Source of the DNA: an uncultured Methylobacillus sp.
GTDB lineage: Bacteria; Pseudomonadota; Gammaproteobacteria; Burkholderiales; Methylophilaceae
Direction of reading: 5' to 3'
Assembly: GCA_946478865.1 (NCBI GenBank)
Contig: CAMLDO010000001.1
Location: 62,001 to 126,000 of the forward strand
Length of the DNA stretch: 64,000 bases
Shown here: one piece after another, positions 20,384 to 28,818 of the stretch
Layout: each line of letters opens with the position of its first letter
Numbering within the stretch: position 1 is the stretch's first letter
Notes under the pieces: generated by a model
The model's database searches: none
Told to the model about the DNA's origin: nothing
The model's input: the letters and a program-made list of their open reading frames with translations, nothing else
Position numbers and translations under genes: made by a program

Positions 20384-20831
20384 AACTCGACTTCTTGAGC
20401 GAGACGAAAGAAACGGCTTGTGCTGGTGGCGTGCAGCAGGCGGTTTCGGCATCGCTGGCATGAAAAGTCGGAGCGCTATCCAGCGTGTGATAGGTTTCCC
20501 ACGGGATGCCGGAAGGGTCCTGCACCCAATGCTTGTCGGATTTGGCATAGCAGCAGGTGGTGGCGGTTTCGCTCAGCACGGCCATGTCCGCCGCGTCGAG
20601 GCGTGTCTTGATCTCATCCAGCTCAGCATCGTTCTCCGTCTGGATGCCGAGATGATTGAGGCCGGGCGTTTCGCCGCGCTGGCTGATGGCGAAGTTGACG
20701 CGTGGGTCGTCCAGCATCCATTTGGCGTAATCCGGTTTGTGTACGCTCGGCTGCGCGCCGAACAGCTGACTATAAAATCCGATGCTCTGGCCGAGATCGT
20801 CCACGGAAATATGGATGTGCATGCGTTTCAT
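20376..20831 (-). CDS. arsI: ArsI/CadI family protein, probable C-As lyase
   Basis: The 151-aa VOC-fold protein has the ArsI metal triad (His5, His60, Glu112) and the vicinal cysteine pair Cys93-Cys94 (TTCCYAKSDKHWVQDP). This distinguishes organoarsenical lyases and CadI from other VOC proteins. ArsI is an iron-dependent dioxygenase that removes methyl or aryl groups from trivalent organoarsenicals, releasing arsenite for the exporter encoded next to it. The ATG at 20831 has AGGAG eight bases upstream and overlaps the arsR stop. The C-terminus has another CC pair (ETACC). The alternative name CadI (cadmium-induced protein) cannot be excluded, but the operon favours ArsI. Confidence 0.88.
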   Translation of the reverse strand: MKRMHIHISVDDLGQSIGFYSQLFGAQPSVHKPDYAKWMLDDPRVNFAISQRGETPGLNHLGIQTENDAELDEIKTRLDAADMAVLSETATTCCYAKSDKHWVQDPSGIPWETYHTLDSAPTFHASDAETACCTPPAQAVSFVSLKKSSCG

Positions 20832-21163
20832 GGTGTTTTCTCCTGTATCTGGACGAAGGGCGGGCAGCATTCCTGTGGCTGCCCGCCGCAGCAGTTTTCG
20901 GTGAGAAAGCCGAGCAGCGCGTTCATGGTGACGAAATCCGCCGAGTAATAGATGAAGCGCCCGGCTTGGCGTGACTGCACCAGCCCGGCGTGAACGAGCT
21001 CCTTGAGATGAAAGGAGAGGGTGCTGGAAGGCAACCCTAGTCGTTCTGCGATGGCGCCTGCGGGGAGCCCTTCCGGTCCGGCCTGAACCAGCAGGCGGAA
21101 CAATGCCAGGCGCGATTCCTGCGCGAGCGATGCAAAGATTTTGACGGCAGTGGGATTATCCAT
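20828..21163 (-). CDS. arsR: ArsR-family arsenite-responsive repressor
   Basis: The 111-aa winged-helix regulator has the ArsR fold with the recognition segment LPSSTLSFHLKEL (about residues 44-56) and a beta-hairpin RFIYYSAD. There is no ELCVCD motif in the DNA-binding helix. Arsenite ligands are instead the C-terminal cysteines Cys91, Cys92, Cys99 and Cys100, an arrangement like the ArsR of Acidithiobacillus. It should repress the whole operon and release DNA when arsenite binds. Its start codon lies inside an 11-bp inverted repeat and right behind the -10 box, so the transcript appears leaderless. arsI overlaps its stop by four bases. Confidence 0.93.
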   Translation of the reverse strand: MDNPTAVKIFASLAQESRLALFRLLVQAGPEGLPAGAIAERLGLPSSTLSFHLKELVHAGLVQSRQAGRFIYYSADFVTMNALLGFLTENCCGGQPQECCPPFVQIQEKTP

Positions 21164-21198
21164 ATTTTCATTATTCTGGAAATATGGATATGTGGCAA
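21157..21198 (-). promoter_or_regulatory. ars operon promoter with ArsR operator
   Basis: On the minus strand, TTGCCA (21198-21193) and AATAAT (21175-21170) form a sigma-70 promoter with exact 17-base spacing. A perfect 11-bp inverted repeat, TATCCATATTT (21157-21167) and AAATATGGATA (21180-21190), surrounds the -10 box and reaches into the arsR start codon (21163-21161). The expected transcription start falls on or next to the A of that ATG. No Shine-Dalgarno is present. Confidence 0.7.
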
Positions 21199-21200
21199 GC

Positions 21201-22652
21201 CTAGCGCAACTTTAGCGTATCCAGAGTGCGCGCCCGTACGCGACGCAGCAGGTTGGCATCATCGACCAGAGAAGAGCCGTAGGAAGGCACGAGATCCTGC
21301 ATGCGCTGCTGCCAGCCGGCGTCCTTTATTCGATCGGAGAAGCAGCGTTCGATAATGCCGATCATCGCCTGCGTCGAGGTAGAAGCGCCGGGGGATGCAC
21401 CGAGCAGGGCTGCAAGCGTGCCGTCGCCTGAAGTGACGACTTCGGTGCCGAATTCCAGCTTGCCGTGCTTGATGATCTGCACGCGCTGGCCGGCGTTGGC
21501 GAGCGTCCATTCCTCGTCCTTGGCGTCCGGGAAAAAGCGGCGCAGCGCCTCCACGCGTTCGTGGTGTGACTGGAACACCTCGCCGATGAGGTAGCGCGTG
21601 AGGTCCATGTTGTCGCGGCCGGCGACCAGCATGGACTTGAGGTTGTTGGGTCTGACTGAGGCCACCAGATCGAGGAAGGAACCGCGCTTGAGGAACTTGG
21701 TGGTGAAGCCGGCATACGGCCCGAACAGCAGGGCCGGCTGGCCGGCGATGATGCGCGTGTCGAGGTGCGGCACGGACATGGGCGGCGCGCCCAGTGGGGC
21801 CTTGCCGTACACCTTGGCGTAGTGTCGTTTGGCAATCTCGGGGTTGTTGCACACGAGCCACTGCCCGCTGACCGGAAAGCCGCCGTAACCCTTGCTTTCC
21901 GGGATGCCGGATTTTTGCAGCAGCGGCAGCGCGCCGCCGCCGGCACCGAGGAACACGAAGCGAGCGACCAGCGTTTCGCCGCTGCTCAAGGTGACGCGCC
22001 AACGGCCGTCCGGTTGCTGCTTGAGCGATTCGACCGATTGCTTGAGTTGCAGGGTGAAATTCGCCTGCTTTTGCAAGGCTTCCACCATGAGTCGCGTCAA
22101 TGCACCGAAATCCACGTCGGTGCCGTATTTGACTTGCGTCGCCGCGATCTTCTGCCCGGCGGGGCGGTTTTGCATCACGAGCGGCATCCACTGGGCCAGC
22201 GCGGCGGGGTCCTCGCTGTATTCCATGTCCTCGAACAGGTGGTGCGCCGCCAGTTTGGCGTGGCGTTCCTTGAGGAATGCGACATCGGCCTCCCCCCAGA
22301 CGAAGCTCGCATGCGGAGTCGGATTGATGAAGCGCTGCGGCGCGGGCAGCGCGCCCTGTTCGACCAGGCTGGACCAGAGTTGGAGCGAAACTTCGAACGC
22401 GGCATTGATGCCGAGGGCGCGGTTGATCGCGACGCTGCCGTCCGGTTGCTGCGGGGTGTAGTTGAGCTCGCAATAGCCGGCGTGCCCGGTGCCGGCATTG
22501 TTCCAGCCGTCGGTGCTTTCCAGCGCAACCGCTTCCAGGCGCTCGACCATCGTAATGGCGAGTCCCGGATCGAGCCGGGAGAGCAGGGTGCCCAGCGTTG
22601 CGCTCATGACGCCGCCGCCTACGAGCAGCACATCCGTTTGACGTTCAGACAT
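21201..22652 (-). CDS. mqo: Malate:quinone oxidoreductase
   Basis: The 483-aa flavoprotein has an N-terminal FAD-binding Rossmann motif (VLLVGGGVMSATLG) and the family-typical STDGWNNAGTGHAGYCELNYTP, followed by conserved Mqo segments such as GFPVSGQWLVC and GAPPMSVPHLDTR. It oxidises malate to oxaloacetate and passes electrons to quinone at the inner membrane, bypassing NAD-dependent malate dehydrogenase. ATG at 22652 is chosen; a TTG at 22676 would add eight residues. The gene stands 37 bases upstream of arsR on the same strand but seems metabolically unrelated to it. The 207 bases on its other side separate it from the divergent ATP-grasp gene. Confidence 0.94.
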   Translation of the reverse strand: MSERQTDVLLVGGGVMSATLGTLLSRLDPGLAITMVERLEAVALESTDGWNNAGTGHAGYCELNYTPQQPDGSVAINRALGINAAFEVSLQLWSSLVEQGALPAPQRFINPTPHASFVWGEADVAFLKERHAKLAAHHLFEDMEYSEDPAALAQWMPLVMQNRPAGQKIAATQVKYGTDVDFGALTRLMVEALQKQANFTLQLKQSVESLKQQPDGRWRVTLSSGETLVARFVFLGAGGGALPLLQKSGIPESKGYGGFPVSGQWLVCNNPEIAKRHYAKVYGKAPLGAPPMSVPHLDTRIIAGQPALLFGPYAGFTTKFLKRGSFLDLVASVRPNNLKSMLVAGRDNMDLTRYLIGEVFQSHHERVEALRRFFPDAKDEEWTLANAGQRVQIIKHGKLEFGTEVVTSGDGTLAALLGASPGASTSTQAMIGIIERCFSDRIKDAGWQQRMQDLVPSYGSSLVDDANLLRRVRARTLDTLKLR

Positions 22653-22883
22653 GGTGAAAACAGGGTGATTTTGCAAACCCCGAATTCAATCACGAATCGC
22701 GCGTTTTGTCCCCGAAGAATAAGTTTGCGCGTCCATTACGCCCAACCTTGGTTGTTTCATTGCAGGGCTTGCCGTCACCCGGCGCGCTATTTTTTGGTGC
22801 ATAAGCTGGAGCGGTGCGTCCTTGTTTTTATCAAGTCATTGAAAAGTAAATAGAAGTGGAAATGGCACGACCATTGCAGGTGC

Positions 22884-24326
22884 ATGGGCATCATGAAACC
22901 CGCACCTTTCGACGAAATGCATAGCGCGGGCATTGTCCGCGACCCTTACCAGGCCTATTCCGGCTGGTTGGGGCAGACCAATCAGGCGCAACTCGCGCAG
23001 AAATCCCAGGAGGCGGAACTGCTGTTCCGCAGGGTCGGCATCACCTTTAATGTGTATGGCGAAGAAGCGGGCTCGGAGCGCCTCATCCCTTTCGACGTGG
23101 TGCCGCGCATCCTCGCGAGCCGCGAGTGGAAGCGGCTGTCAGACGGCGCGGTTCAGCGCGTGCGTGCGCTCAACGCCTTCCTGCACGACCTGTATCACGG
23201 GCAGGAGATCATACGCGCCGGCATCGTCCCGGCCTCGCTGCTCACCAATGCGATGTACCGGCCGGAGATGCAGGGGGTGGACGTTCCCGGCGGCGTGTAT
23301 GCGCATATCGCCGGCATCGACATCGTGCGTACCGGCGAGGATCAGTTCTACGTGCTGGAAGACAACCTGCGCACGCCTTCCGGCGTCTCCTACATGCTGG
23401 AAGACCGCAAGATGATGATGCGGCTCTTCCCTGAACTGTTCCGCCGCTACTCCGTGGCGCCGGTCGAGCATTATCCGCAGGTGCTGCTCAACAACTTGCG
23501 CGCCGTGGCGCCTGTCGGCGTGCAGGAACCCACCGTGGTACTGCTCACGCCGGGCGCTTATAACAGCGCCTATTTCGAGCATGCCTTCCTCGCGCAGCAG
23601 ATGGGCATCGAACTGGTGGAGGGGCAGGATCTTTTCGTCAAGGACGACGCGGTTTACATGCGCACTACCGAAGGGCCGAAGCGCGTGGATGTGATCTACC
23701 GCCGGCTCGACGATGATTTTCTCGATCCGCTGGTGTTCCGGCCGGATTCGATGTTGGGCGTGCCGGGCCTGCTCTCGGTTTACCGCAGCGGCGGCGTGAC
23801 CCTCGCCAATGCAGTAGGCACCGGCGTGGCCGATGACAAGGCGACCTATACCTATGTGCCGGAAATGGTGCGCTTCTACCTCGGCGAAGAGCCCATCCTG
23901 TCCAATGTGCCGACCTGGAAACTGGAAAACAAGGATGACCGCAACTACGTGCTGGACCACCTGGAAGAGCTGGTGGTCAAGGAGGTACAGGGCTCGGGCG
24001 GCTACGGCATGCTGGTTGGACCCACCGCGAGCAAGGCCCAGATCGAGGAGTTTCGCGGACGTATCCTCGCCCAGCCCGACAATTACATCGCCCAACCCAC
24101 GCTGGCGCTTTCTACCTGCCCGACGCTGGTGGAGCAGGGCGTCGCTCCTCGCCACGTCGATCTCCGTCCCTTCGTGCTCTCCGGCAAGACCGTCACGCTG
24201 GTGCCCGGCGCCTTGTGCCGCGTGGCGCTGCGCGAGGGCTCGCTGGTGGTGAATTCCTCGCAGGGCGGCGGGACTAAGGACACCTGGGTATTGAACGAGA
24301 ACGTGTACGAGGAACCGACATGCTGA
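22884..24326 (+). CDS. Circularly permuted ATP-grasp protein (type 2, DUF404/DUF407)
   Basis: The 480-aa protein belongs to the circularly permuted ATP-grasp family. Family blocks seen are FDVVPRILASREW, GVDVPGGVYAHIAGIDIVR, VLEDNLRTPSGVSYMLEDR and VVKEVQGSGGYGMLVGP, and the C-terminus RQQGG-like SSQGGGTKDTW is present. ATP-grasp enzymes form amide bonds from a carboxyl-phosphate intermediate, and the substrate here is not known. It heads a four-gene set with alpha-E, transglutaminase-like and Anbu proteins. That association recurs in many proteobacteria and has been proposed to make, modify and degrade a peptide. The alpha-E gene overlaps its end by seven bases. Confidence 0.93.
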   Translation: MGIMKPAPFDEMHSAGIVRDPYQAYSGWLGQTNQAQLAQKSQEAELLFRRVGITFNVYGEEAGSERLIPFDVVPRILASREWKRLSDGAVQRVRALNAFLHDLYHGQEIIRAGIVPASLLTNAMYRPEMQGVDVPGGVYAHIAGIDIVRTGEDQFYVLEDNLRTPSGVSYMLEDRKMMMRLFPELFRRYSVAPVEHYPQVLLNNLRAVAPVGVQEPTVVLLTPGAYNSAYFEHAFLAQQMGIELVEGQDLFVKDDAVYMRTTEGPKRVDVIYRRLDDDFLDPLVFRPDSMLGVPGLLSVYRSGGVTLANAVGTGVADDKATYTYVPEMVRFYLGEEPILSNVPTWKLENKDDRNYVLDHLEELVVKEVQGSGGYGMLVGPTASKAQIEEFRGRILAQPDNYIAQPTLALSTCPTLVEQGVAPRHVDLRPFVLSGKTVTLVPGALCRVALREGSLVVNSSQGGGTKDTWVLNENVYEEPTC

Positions 24327-25267
24327 GCCGCACCGCCGATCATCTGTTCTGGATGGCGCGTTACATCGAGCGCGCCGAAAACCTCGCGCGCGTGCTGGAC
24401 GTAACCAGCAATATGTCGCTGGTGCCCAAGGCGGCGCAAAGCGAGGAAGCGCTGTGGAAGCCGCCCGTGCAGATCGCGGGTGACCTTACGTCTTTCGAGG
24501 GGCATTACGGGATGTACAGCGCTGCCAATGTGTTGCGCTACATGGCGCTCGATAAGAGCAACCCTTCCAGCATCGTCAGCGCGCTGTGCAATGCACGGGA
24601 GAACGCGCGGGCGGTGCGCGTCGCGATGTCGTCCGAGATGTGGGAAAACGTCAACTCACTGTGGCTGGAGCTGCAAGCACGCCTCCGGGCCGGCATCGAC
24701 GAAGCCAACATGAGCGAGTTCTGCGACTGGGTGAAGGCGCGCTCGCACCTGTTCCGCGGCGTCACCTTCGGCACCATGCTGCGTGACGACGCTTTCAGCT
24801 TTGTCCGCCTCGGCACTTTCATCGAGCGCGCCGACAATACCGCGCGCCTGCTGGACGTGAAATACCACCTTCTGCTGCCCAACGACGAGGAAGTGGGCGG
24901 CGCGGTGGATTACTACGAGTGGCGTGCGCTGCTGTACTCGGTGTCGTCGTTCGAGGCTTACCAGAAGATATTCCGCGACAGCATCGAGCCGTGGAAGGTC
25001 GCCGAACTGCTGGTGCTGCGCGACGACATGCCGCGTTCGCTGCATGCCTGCTTCGACGAGATCGCGCCCATCCTCCAGCACCTGTGCGGCAAGCACGGCG
25101 GCGAATGCCTGCGCCGGGCGGGCGAATTGCATGCGCGACTGCATTACGGGCGCATGGACAGCATTTTTCAGGAAGGCCTGCACGAATTCCTGCTGGATTT
25201 CATCGTGCAGCACAACGAAATGAGCAGCGAAGTCCAGCGCGCGTTCCTCAACACCAGAATGCATTGA
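24320..25267 (+). CDS. Alpha-E domain protein
   Basis: The 315-aa, mostly helical protein opens with MLSRTADHLFWMARYIERAENLARVLD, the hallmark of the alpha-E (DUF403) family. A second similar motif, FVRLGTFIERADNTARLLDVKYH, occurs around residue 160-180, suggesting an internal duplication. The Glu-Arg pairs in both copies are the conserved core of the family. The family almost always travels with circularly permuted ATP-grasp proteins, with which it probably forms a complex. No catalytic activity is established. The gene overlaps the ATP-grasp gene and is 15 bases ahead of the transglutaminase-like gene. Confidence 0.92.
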   Translation: MLSRTADHLFWMARYIERAENLARVLDVTSNMSLVPKAAQSEEALWKPPVQIAGDLTSFEGHYGMYSAANVLRYMALDKSNPSSIVSALCNARENARAVRVAMSSEMWENVNSLWLELQARLRAGIDEANMSEFCDWVKARSHLFRGVTFGTMLRDDAFSFVRLGTFIERADNTARLLDVKYHLLLPNDEEVGGAVDYYEWRALLYSVSSFEAYQKIFRDSIEPWKVAELLVLRDDMPRSLHACFDEIAPILQHLCGKHGGECLRRAGELHARLHYGRMDSIFQEGLHEFLLDFIVQHNEMSSEVQRAFLNTRMH

Positions 25268-25282
25268 ATATCGGACCCCATC

Positions 25283-26071
25283 ATGAGACTCGCCATCGAA
25301 CACCGCACCCGCTACGCCTACGATACCCCAGTGGACTACACCATCCAGCAATTGCGTCTGACGCCGCAGAACGGTTTCGGCCAGCGCGTCGCTTCATGGA
25401 GCATCCGCGTCAATGGGCGCATGCGACAGAACACCGATGCCTACGGCAATGCCGTGCACACGCTGGTGGTCGATACGCCGCATCGCAGCATCGAGATTGT
25501 GGCGCGCGGAGAGGTGGAAACCGGTCTGGATATTCCGCCGCCAGCCGATGTGCTGCCGTTGCAGGTTTATCTGCGTGAAACGGCGCTGACGACGGTGGAC
25601 ATCAAGCTCGCCAACTTCGCCCGCGAATTCGGGCAAGCCGGACAAGGACTGGATGGCGAGGCTCTGCTGGCCCTCATGGAGTCGGTGTGCCACCGCATTA
25701 CCTACCGGCGCGGGACGACCGACGTCGGTACCACGGCGGCCGAGGCATTCACAGCAGGAGAGGGCGTTTGTCAGGATCACGCCCACATCTTCATCGCTTG
25801 CTGCCGCTACCTCGGCATGCCGGCCCGCTACGTCAGCGGCTACCTGTTCACCGCCGACGGGCTTCACGTGGAAAGCCATGCCTGGGCGGACGTGTGGCAC
25901 AACGGCAAATGGGTGAGCTTCGACGTTTCCAACAACCAGCGCGCCAACGGTATCCATGTGCGTCTCGCTACCGGACTGGATTATCGCGACGCCTGCCCGA
26001 TTGCAGGAGTGAGGCGCGGCGGCAGCGGCGAGCAGATGGGTGTGGAGGTGCAGATTTCCCAGCAGCAGTGA
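25283..26071 (+). CDS. Transglutaminase-like cysteine peptidase (bacterial transglutaminase-like N-terminal domain)
   Basis: The 262-aa protein has an N-terminal beta domain opening MRLAIEHRTRYAYDTPV and a C-terminal transglutaminase/papain-like domain. The triad is complete: Cys163 (GEGVCQDHAH), His199 (ESHAWADVW) and Asp214 (SFDVSNN). There is no signal peptide, so it works in the cytoplasm, unlike the membrane TgpA-like protein encoded at 10-12 kb. In this gene set it is believed to act as a peptidase or amide-bond-remodelling enzyme. It lies 15 bases after the alpha-E gene and 57 bases before the Anbu gene, in one operon. Confidence 0.93.
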   Translation: MRLAIEHRTRYAYDTPVDYTIQQLRLTPQNGFGQRVASWSIRVNGRMRQNTDAYGNAVHTLVVDTPHRSIEIVARGEVETGLDIPPPADVLPLQVYLRETALTTVDIKLANFAREFGQAGQGLDGEALLALMESVCHRITYRRGTTDVGTTAAEAFTAGEGVCQDHAHIFIACCRYLGMPARYVSGYLFTADGLHVESHAWADVWHNGKWVSFDVSNNQRANGIHVRLATGLDYRDACPIAGVRRGGSGEQMGVEVQISQQQ

Positions 26072-26128
26072 TTGAGGCCGGTCCGATGGCCGGCTATCAT
26101 CGGTTTATTTCCTTGCGTTAGAACAATC

Positions 26129-26863
26129 ATGACTTATTGCGTCGGGCTACTGCTCGAAACCGGCCTCGTGATGGCTTCCGATTCCCGTACCAATGCGGGC
26201 GTGGACCAGGTCGCGACCTTTCCAAAAATGAATCTTTTCAGCGTGCCCGGCGAGCGTGTGATCGTGCTGCTCACGGCCGGAAACCTTGCGATTTCGCAGG
26301 CAGTGGTGAGCCGTTTGCGCTTGCAAATCGTGGACAATGTGGAGCCCAATCTGAATACAGTGCGCAGCCTGTTCGATGCTGCGCGACTGGTCGGCGAGGC
26401 GTTGCGGGCGGTGCATCACGAGGATGCGGAGCATCTGAGGAAACATGCAGCCGAGTTCAACCAGAGCATCATCCTCGGCGGTCAGATTTCCGGCGAGGAG
26501 CCACGTCTTTTCAATATCTATGCCGCCGGCAACTTTATCGAGGCGGTCCCGGAAACGCCGTATTTCCAGATCGGCGAGACCAAGTACGGCAAGCCCATCC
26601 TGGATCGCGTCATCGGCAGCGGCAGCAACCTCGACGAGGGCGCGAAATGCGTGCTGATTTCCTTCGACTCGACCATACGCAGCAATCTTTCCGTGGGCCT
26701 GCCAATCGATCTGCTGCAATATCGCACCGACAGCTTCAACACCGACGGCATGCACCGCATTACCGATAGCGACGCGTATTTCAACAGCTTGCGCAAAGGC
26801 TGGTCCGAGGGCCTGAAGCGCGTCTTCTCCGAGTTACCCAACCCGACCTGGGAGCGGGGCTGA
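26129..26863 (+). CDS. Anbu: bacterial proteasome-like peptidase
   Basis: The 244-aa protein has the N-terminal-nucleophile fold of proteasome beta subunits and HslV. After loss of the initiator Met, Thr1 is exposed (MTYCVGLLLE), with Asp17 in ASDSRTNAG and a Lys at 32 (TFPKMNLF) completing the usual T-D-K set. Length and the segment FNQSIILGGQI match Anbu, the ancestral beta subunit, which forms an open helical or ring assembly without an ATPase. Start 26129 is used because it exposes the catalytic Thr directly; an upstream in-frame start would bury it behind 19 residues. Its substrate is unknown; it is the last gene of the ATP-grasp/alpha-E/transglutaminase unit. Confidence 0.92.
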   Translation: MTYCVGLLLETGLVMASDSRTNAGVDQVATFPKMNLFSVPGERVIVLLTAGNLAISQAVVSRLRLQIVDNVEPNLNTVRSLFDAARLVGEALRAVHHEDAEHLRKHAAEFNQSIILGGQISGEEPRLFNIYAAGNFIEAVPETPYFQIGETKYGKPILDRVIGSGSNLDEGAKCVLISFDSTIRSNLSVGLPIDLLQYRTDSFNTDGMHRITDSDAYFNSLRKGWSEGLKRVFSELPNPTWERG

Positions 26864-26940
26864 GCCGGGGGCGGTAACAGGCGCCCTGAACTTCTTCTGC
26901 TCGGGCTTCTCCAATCCGCGCAGAATCCGTTTTTCACGCT

Positions 26941-28809
26941 ATGAACACACGACTCCGTTTTGCCCTTGCCCTCGTCCTTGGGACGCTGGTTCCTTCTTTC
27001 GTTCAGGCGCATGACAGCTTGGTGGCCCGCATGCGCGATGATGCGCAGTGGGTGGCGCCGCGCAAGGACTACGCCAACACCGGCTACAGCGGACTCAATC
27101 AGATCAATCGCGGCAATGTGCACAAGCTGCATCTGGCCTGGACCTTCTCTACCGGCGTCACGCGCGGCCACGAAGGCGCGCCGCTGGTGGTGGGACATGT
27201 CATGTACCTGCATACCGCCTTTCCCAACAACGTCTACGCGCTCGACCTCGATCACGATCAGCGCATCCTGTGGTCGTATTTCCCTCGGCAGGACCCGCAG
27301 ATTCAGGCCATACTCTGTTGCGACAATGTGAGCCGCGGCCTCGGCTATGGTGACGGCAAGATTTTCCTGCAGCAGAACGACGGCAGGCTGGTCGCGCTCG
27401 ACGCACTCAACGGTAGCCAGGTATGGCAGGTGCAGGTCAACGACCCTGTAGTCGGCGCGACCAATACCAATGCTCCGCACGTGTTCCGCGACAAGGTGCT
27501 CACCGGCTGCAGCGGCGGCGAATTCGGCGTGCGCTGCTTTTTGGCGGCCTATGACCTCCGCAAGGGCACCTTGCTATGGAAGGCCTACAGCACTGGTCCG
27601 GATAGCGAAGCACTCATCGGACCGGGTTTCAATGCCGCCCATCCGCACTACAGCGCGCGCTCGGTTTATGAGGATGTCAATGGCGGCAACCGCGAGGGCG
27701 GCAGTTTCAAGGCGCTGCCCAAGGAAAAGCTGGATTATCCGGTCGCCGATCTCGGCGTGAAAACCTGGGTCAAGCCGCAGGCGCTGCAAAACGGCTGGGA
27801 GCACGGCGGCGGGCCGGTCTGGGGCTGGTTTTCCTACGATCCCGCGCTCAATCTGGTGTACTACGGCACCGGCAACCCTGCCATGTGGAACCCGGACGTG
27901 CGGCCGGGCGACAACAAGTGGACGGCCACGCTGTTCGCACGCGATCTCGATACTGGCTACGCGCGCTGGGGTTACCAGTTCACGCCGCACGACGAATGGG
28001 ATTACGACAGCGTCAACGAATCCATCCTGTGGGATGCGGCCGGCCGTCGCCTGGCTACCCATTTCGACCGCAACGGTTTCGCCTATACCTTTAACCGCGT
28101 CGACGGTAGCCTGCTGGTTGCGGAAAAGATGCATCCCTCCGTCAACTGGGCGCGACGCATCGATAGCATGACCGGCATCCCGGACAAGGACGCGCGCTAT
28201 TCCACGCACGAAGAATACGAAACCAAGGGCATCTGCCCGGCCGCGATCGGCAGCAAGAACATCCAGCCGGCGGCCTATTCGCCGCGTACCAAGTTGTTCT
28301 ACGTGCCGCTCAACCACCTCTGCATGCGCTACGAGGCGGTCGAGGCCAAGTATGTCGCCGGCCAGCCTTGGGTCGGAGCCGGTCTCACCATGTACCCCGG
28401 CCCGGACGGCGTGATGGGCGGCTTCATGGCATGGGACGGACTCAAAGGCAAAAGCGTGTGGTACAACCGCGAGAAATACTCGGTATGGAGCGGGGCGCTC
28501 GCGACCGGCGCCGACCTGGTGCTCTATGGCACGCTCGACCGCTGGTTCAAGGCGCTGGATGCGCGCGACGGGCATGAACTGTGGCGCTTCCAGGTCGGCT
28601 CGGGCGTAATCGGCAATCCCATCACCTATTCTCACCGCGGCAAGCAGTATGTCGGCGTGTTCTCGGGCATCGGCGGCTGGGCCGGCATCGCGCTCAATCT
28701 CGACCTGACCGAGGAATCCGATGGTGCGGGCACTGCCGGCGCTTTCCGCGAACTGCGTCAGTACAACGCCATGCCGGGAGGCGGGGCTTTCAACGTATTC
28801 AGCTTGTAG
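26941..28809 (+). CDS. PQQ-dependent alcohol dehydrogenase, XoxF-like (lanthanide type)
   Basis: The 622-aa periplasmic protein has a Sec signal peptide (about residues 1-23, ending FVQA/HD) and an eight-bladed propeller with repeated Trp-docking motifs. The vicinal disulfide Cys126-Cys127 (ILCCDNV) that stacks on PQQ is present. The catalytic Asp354 is followed two residues later by Asp356 (EWDYDSVNE). That second Asp coordinates the lanthanide in XoxF enzymes and is replaced by Ala in calcium-dependent MxaF. The enzyme should oxidise methanol or other short alcohols and hand electrons to a cytochrome c. No cytochrome (xoxG), xoxJ or pqq genes are adjacent. The substrate is not settled. Confidence 0.88.
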   Translation: MNTRLRFALALVLGTLVPSFVQAHDSLVARMRDDAQWVAPRKDYANTGYSGLNQINRGNVHKLHLAWTFSTGVTRGHEGAPLVVGHVMYLHTAFPNNVYALDLDHDQRILWSYFPRQDPQIQAILCCDNVSRGLGYGDGKIFLQQNDGRLVALDALNGSQVWQVQVNDPVVGATNTNAPHVFRDKVLTGCSGGEFGVRCFLAAYDLRKGTLLWKAYSTGPDSEALIGPGFNAAHPHYSARSVYEDVNGGNREGGSFKALPKEKLDYPVADLGVKTWVKPQALQNGWEHGGGPVWGWFSYDPALNLVYYGTGNPAMWNPDVRPGDNKWTATLFARDLDTGYARWGYQFTPHDEWDYDSVNESILWDAAGRRLATHFDRNGFAYTFNRVDGSLLVAEKMHPSVNWARRIDSMTGIPDKDARYSTHEEYETKGICPAAIGSKNIQPAAYSPRTKLFYVPLNHLCMRYEAVEAKYVAGQPWVGAGLTMYPGPDGVMGGFMAWDGLKGKSVWYNREKYSVWSGALATGADLVLYGTLDRWFKALDARDGHELWRFQVGSGVIGNPITYSHRGKQYVGVFSGIGGWAGIALNLDLTEESDGAGTAGAFRELRQYNAMPGGGAFNVFSL

Positions 28810-28818
28810 CCCGTAGCT

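Noticed and set aside
20384..20548. Longer N-terminus of the ACR3 exporter
   Set aside because: It lies within arsI in another frame and would add 55 residues foreign to the family. GTG at 20383 gives normal length.
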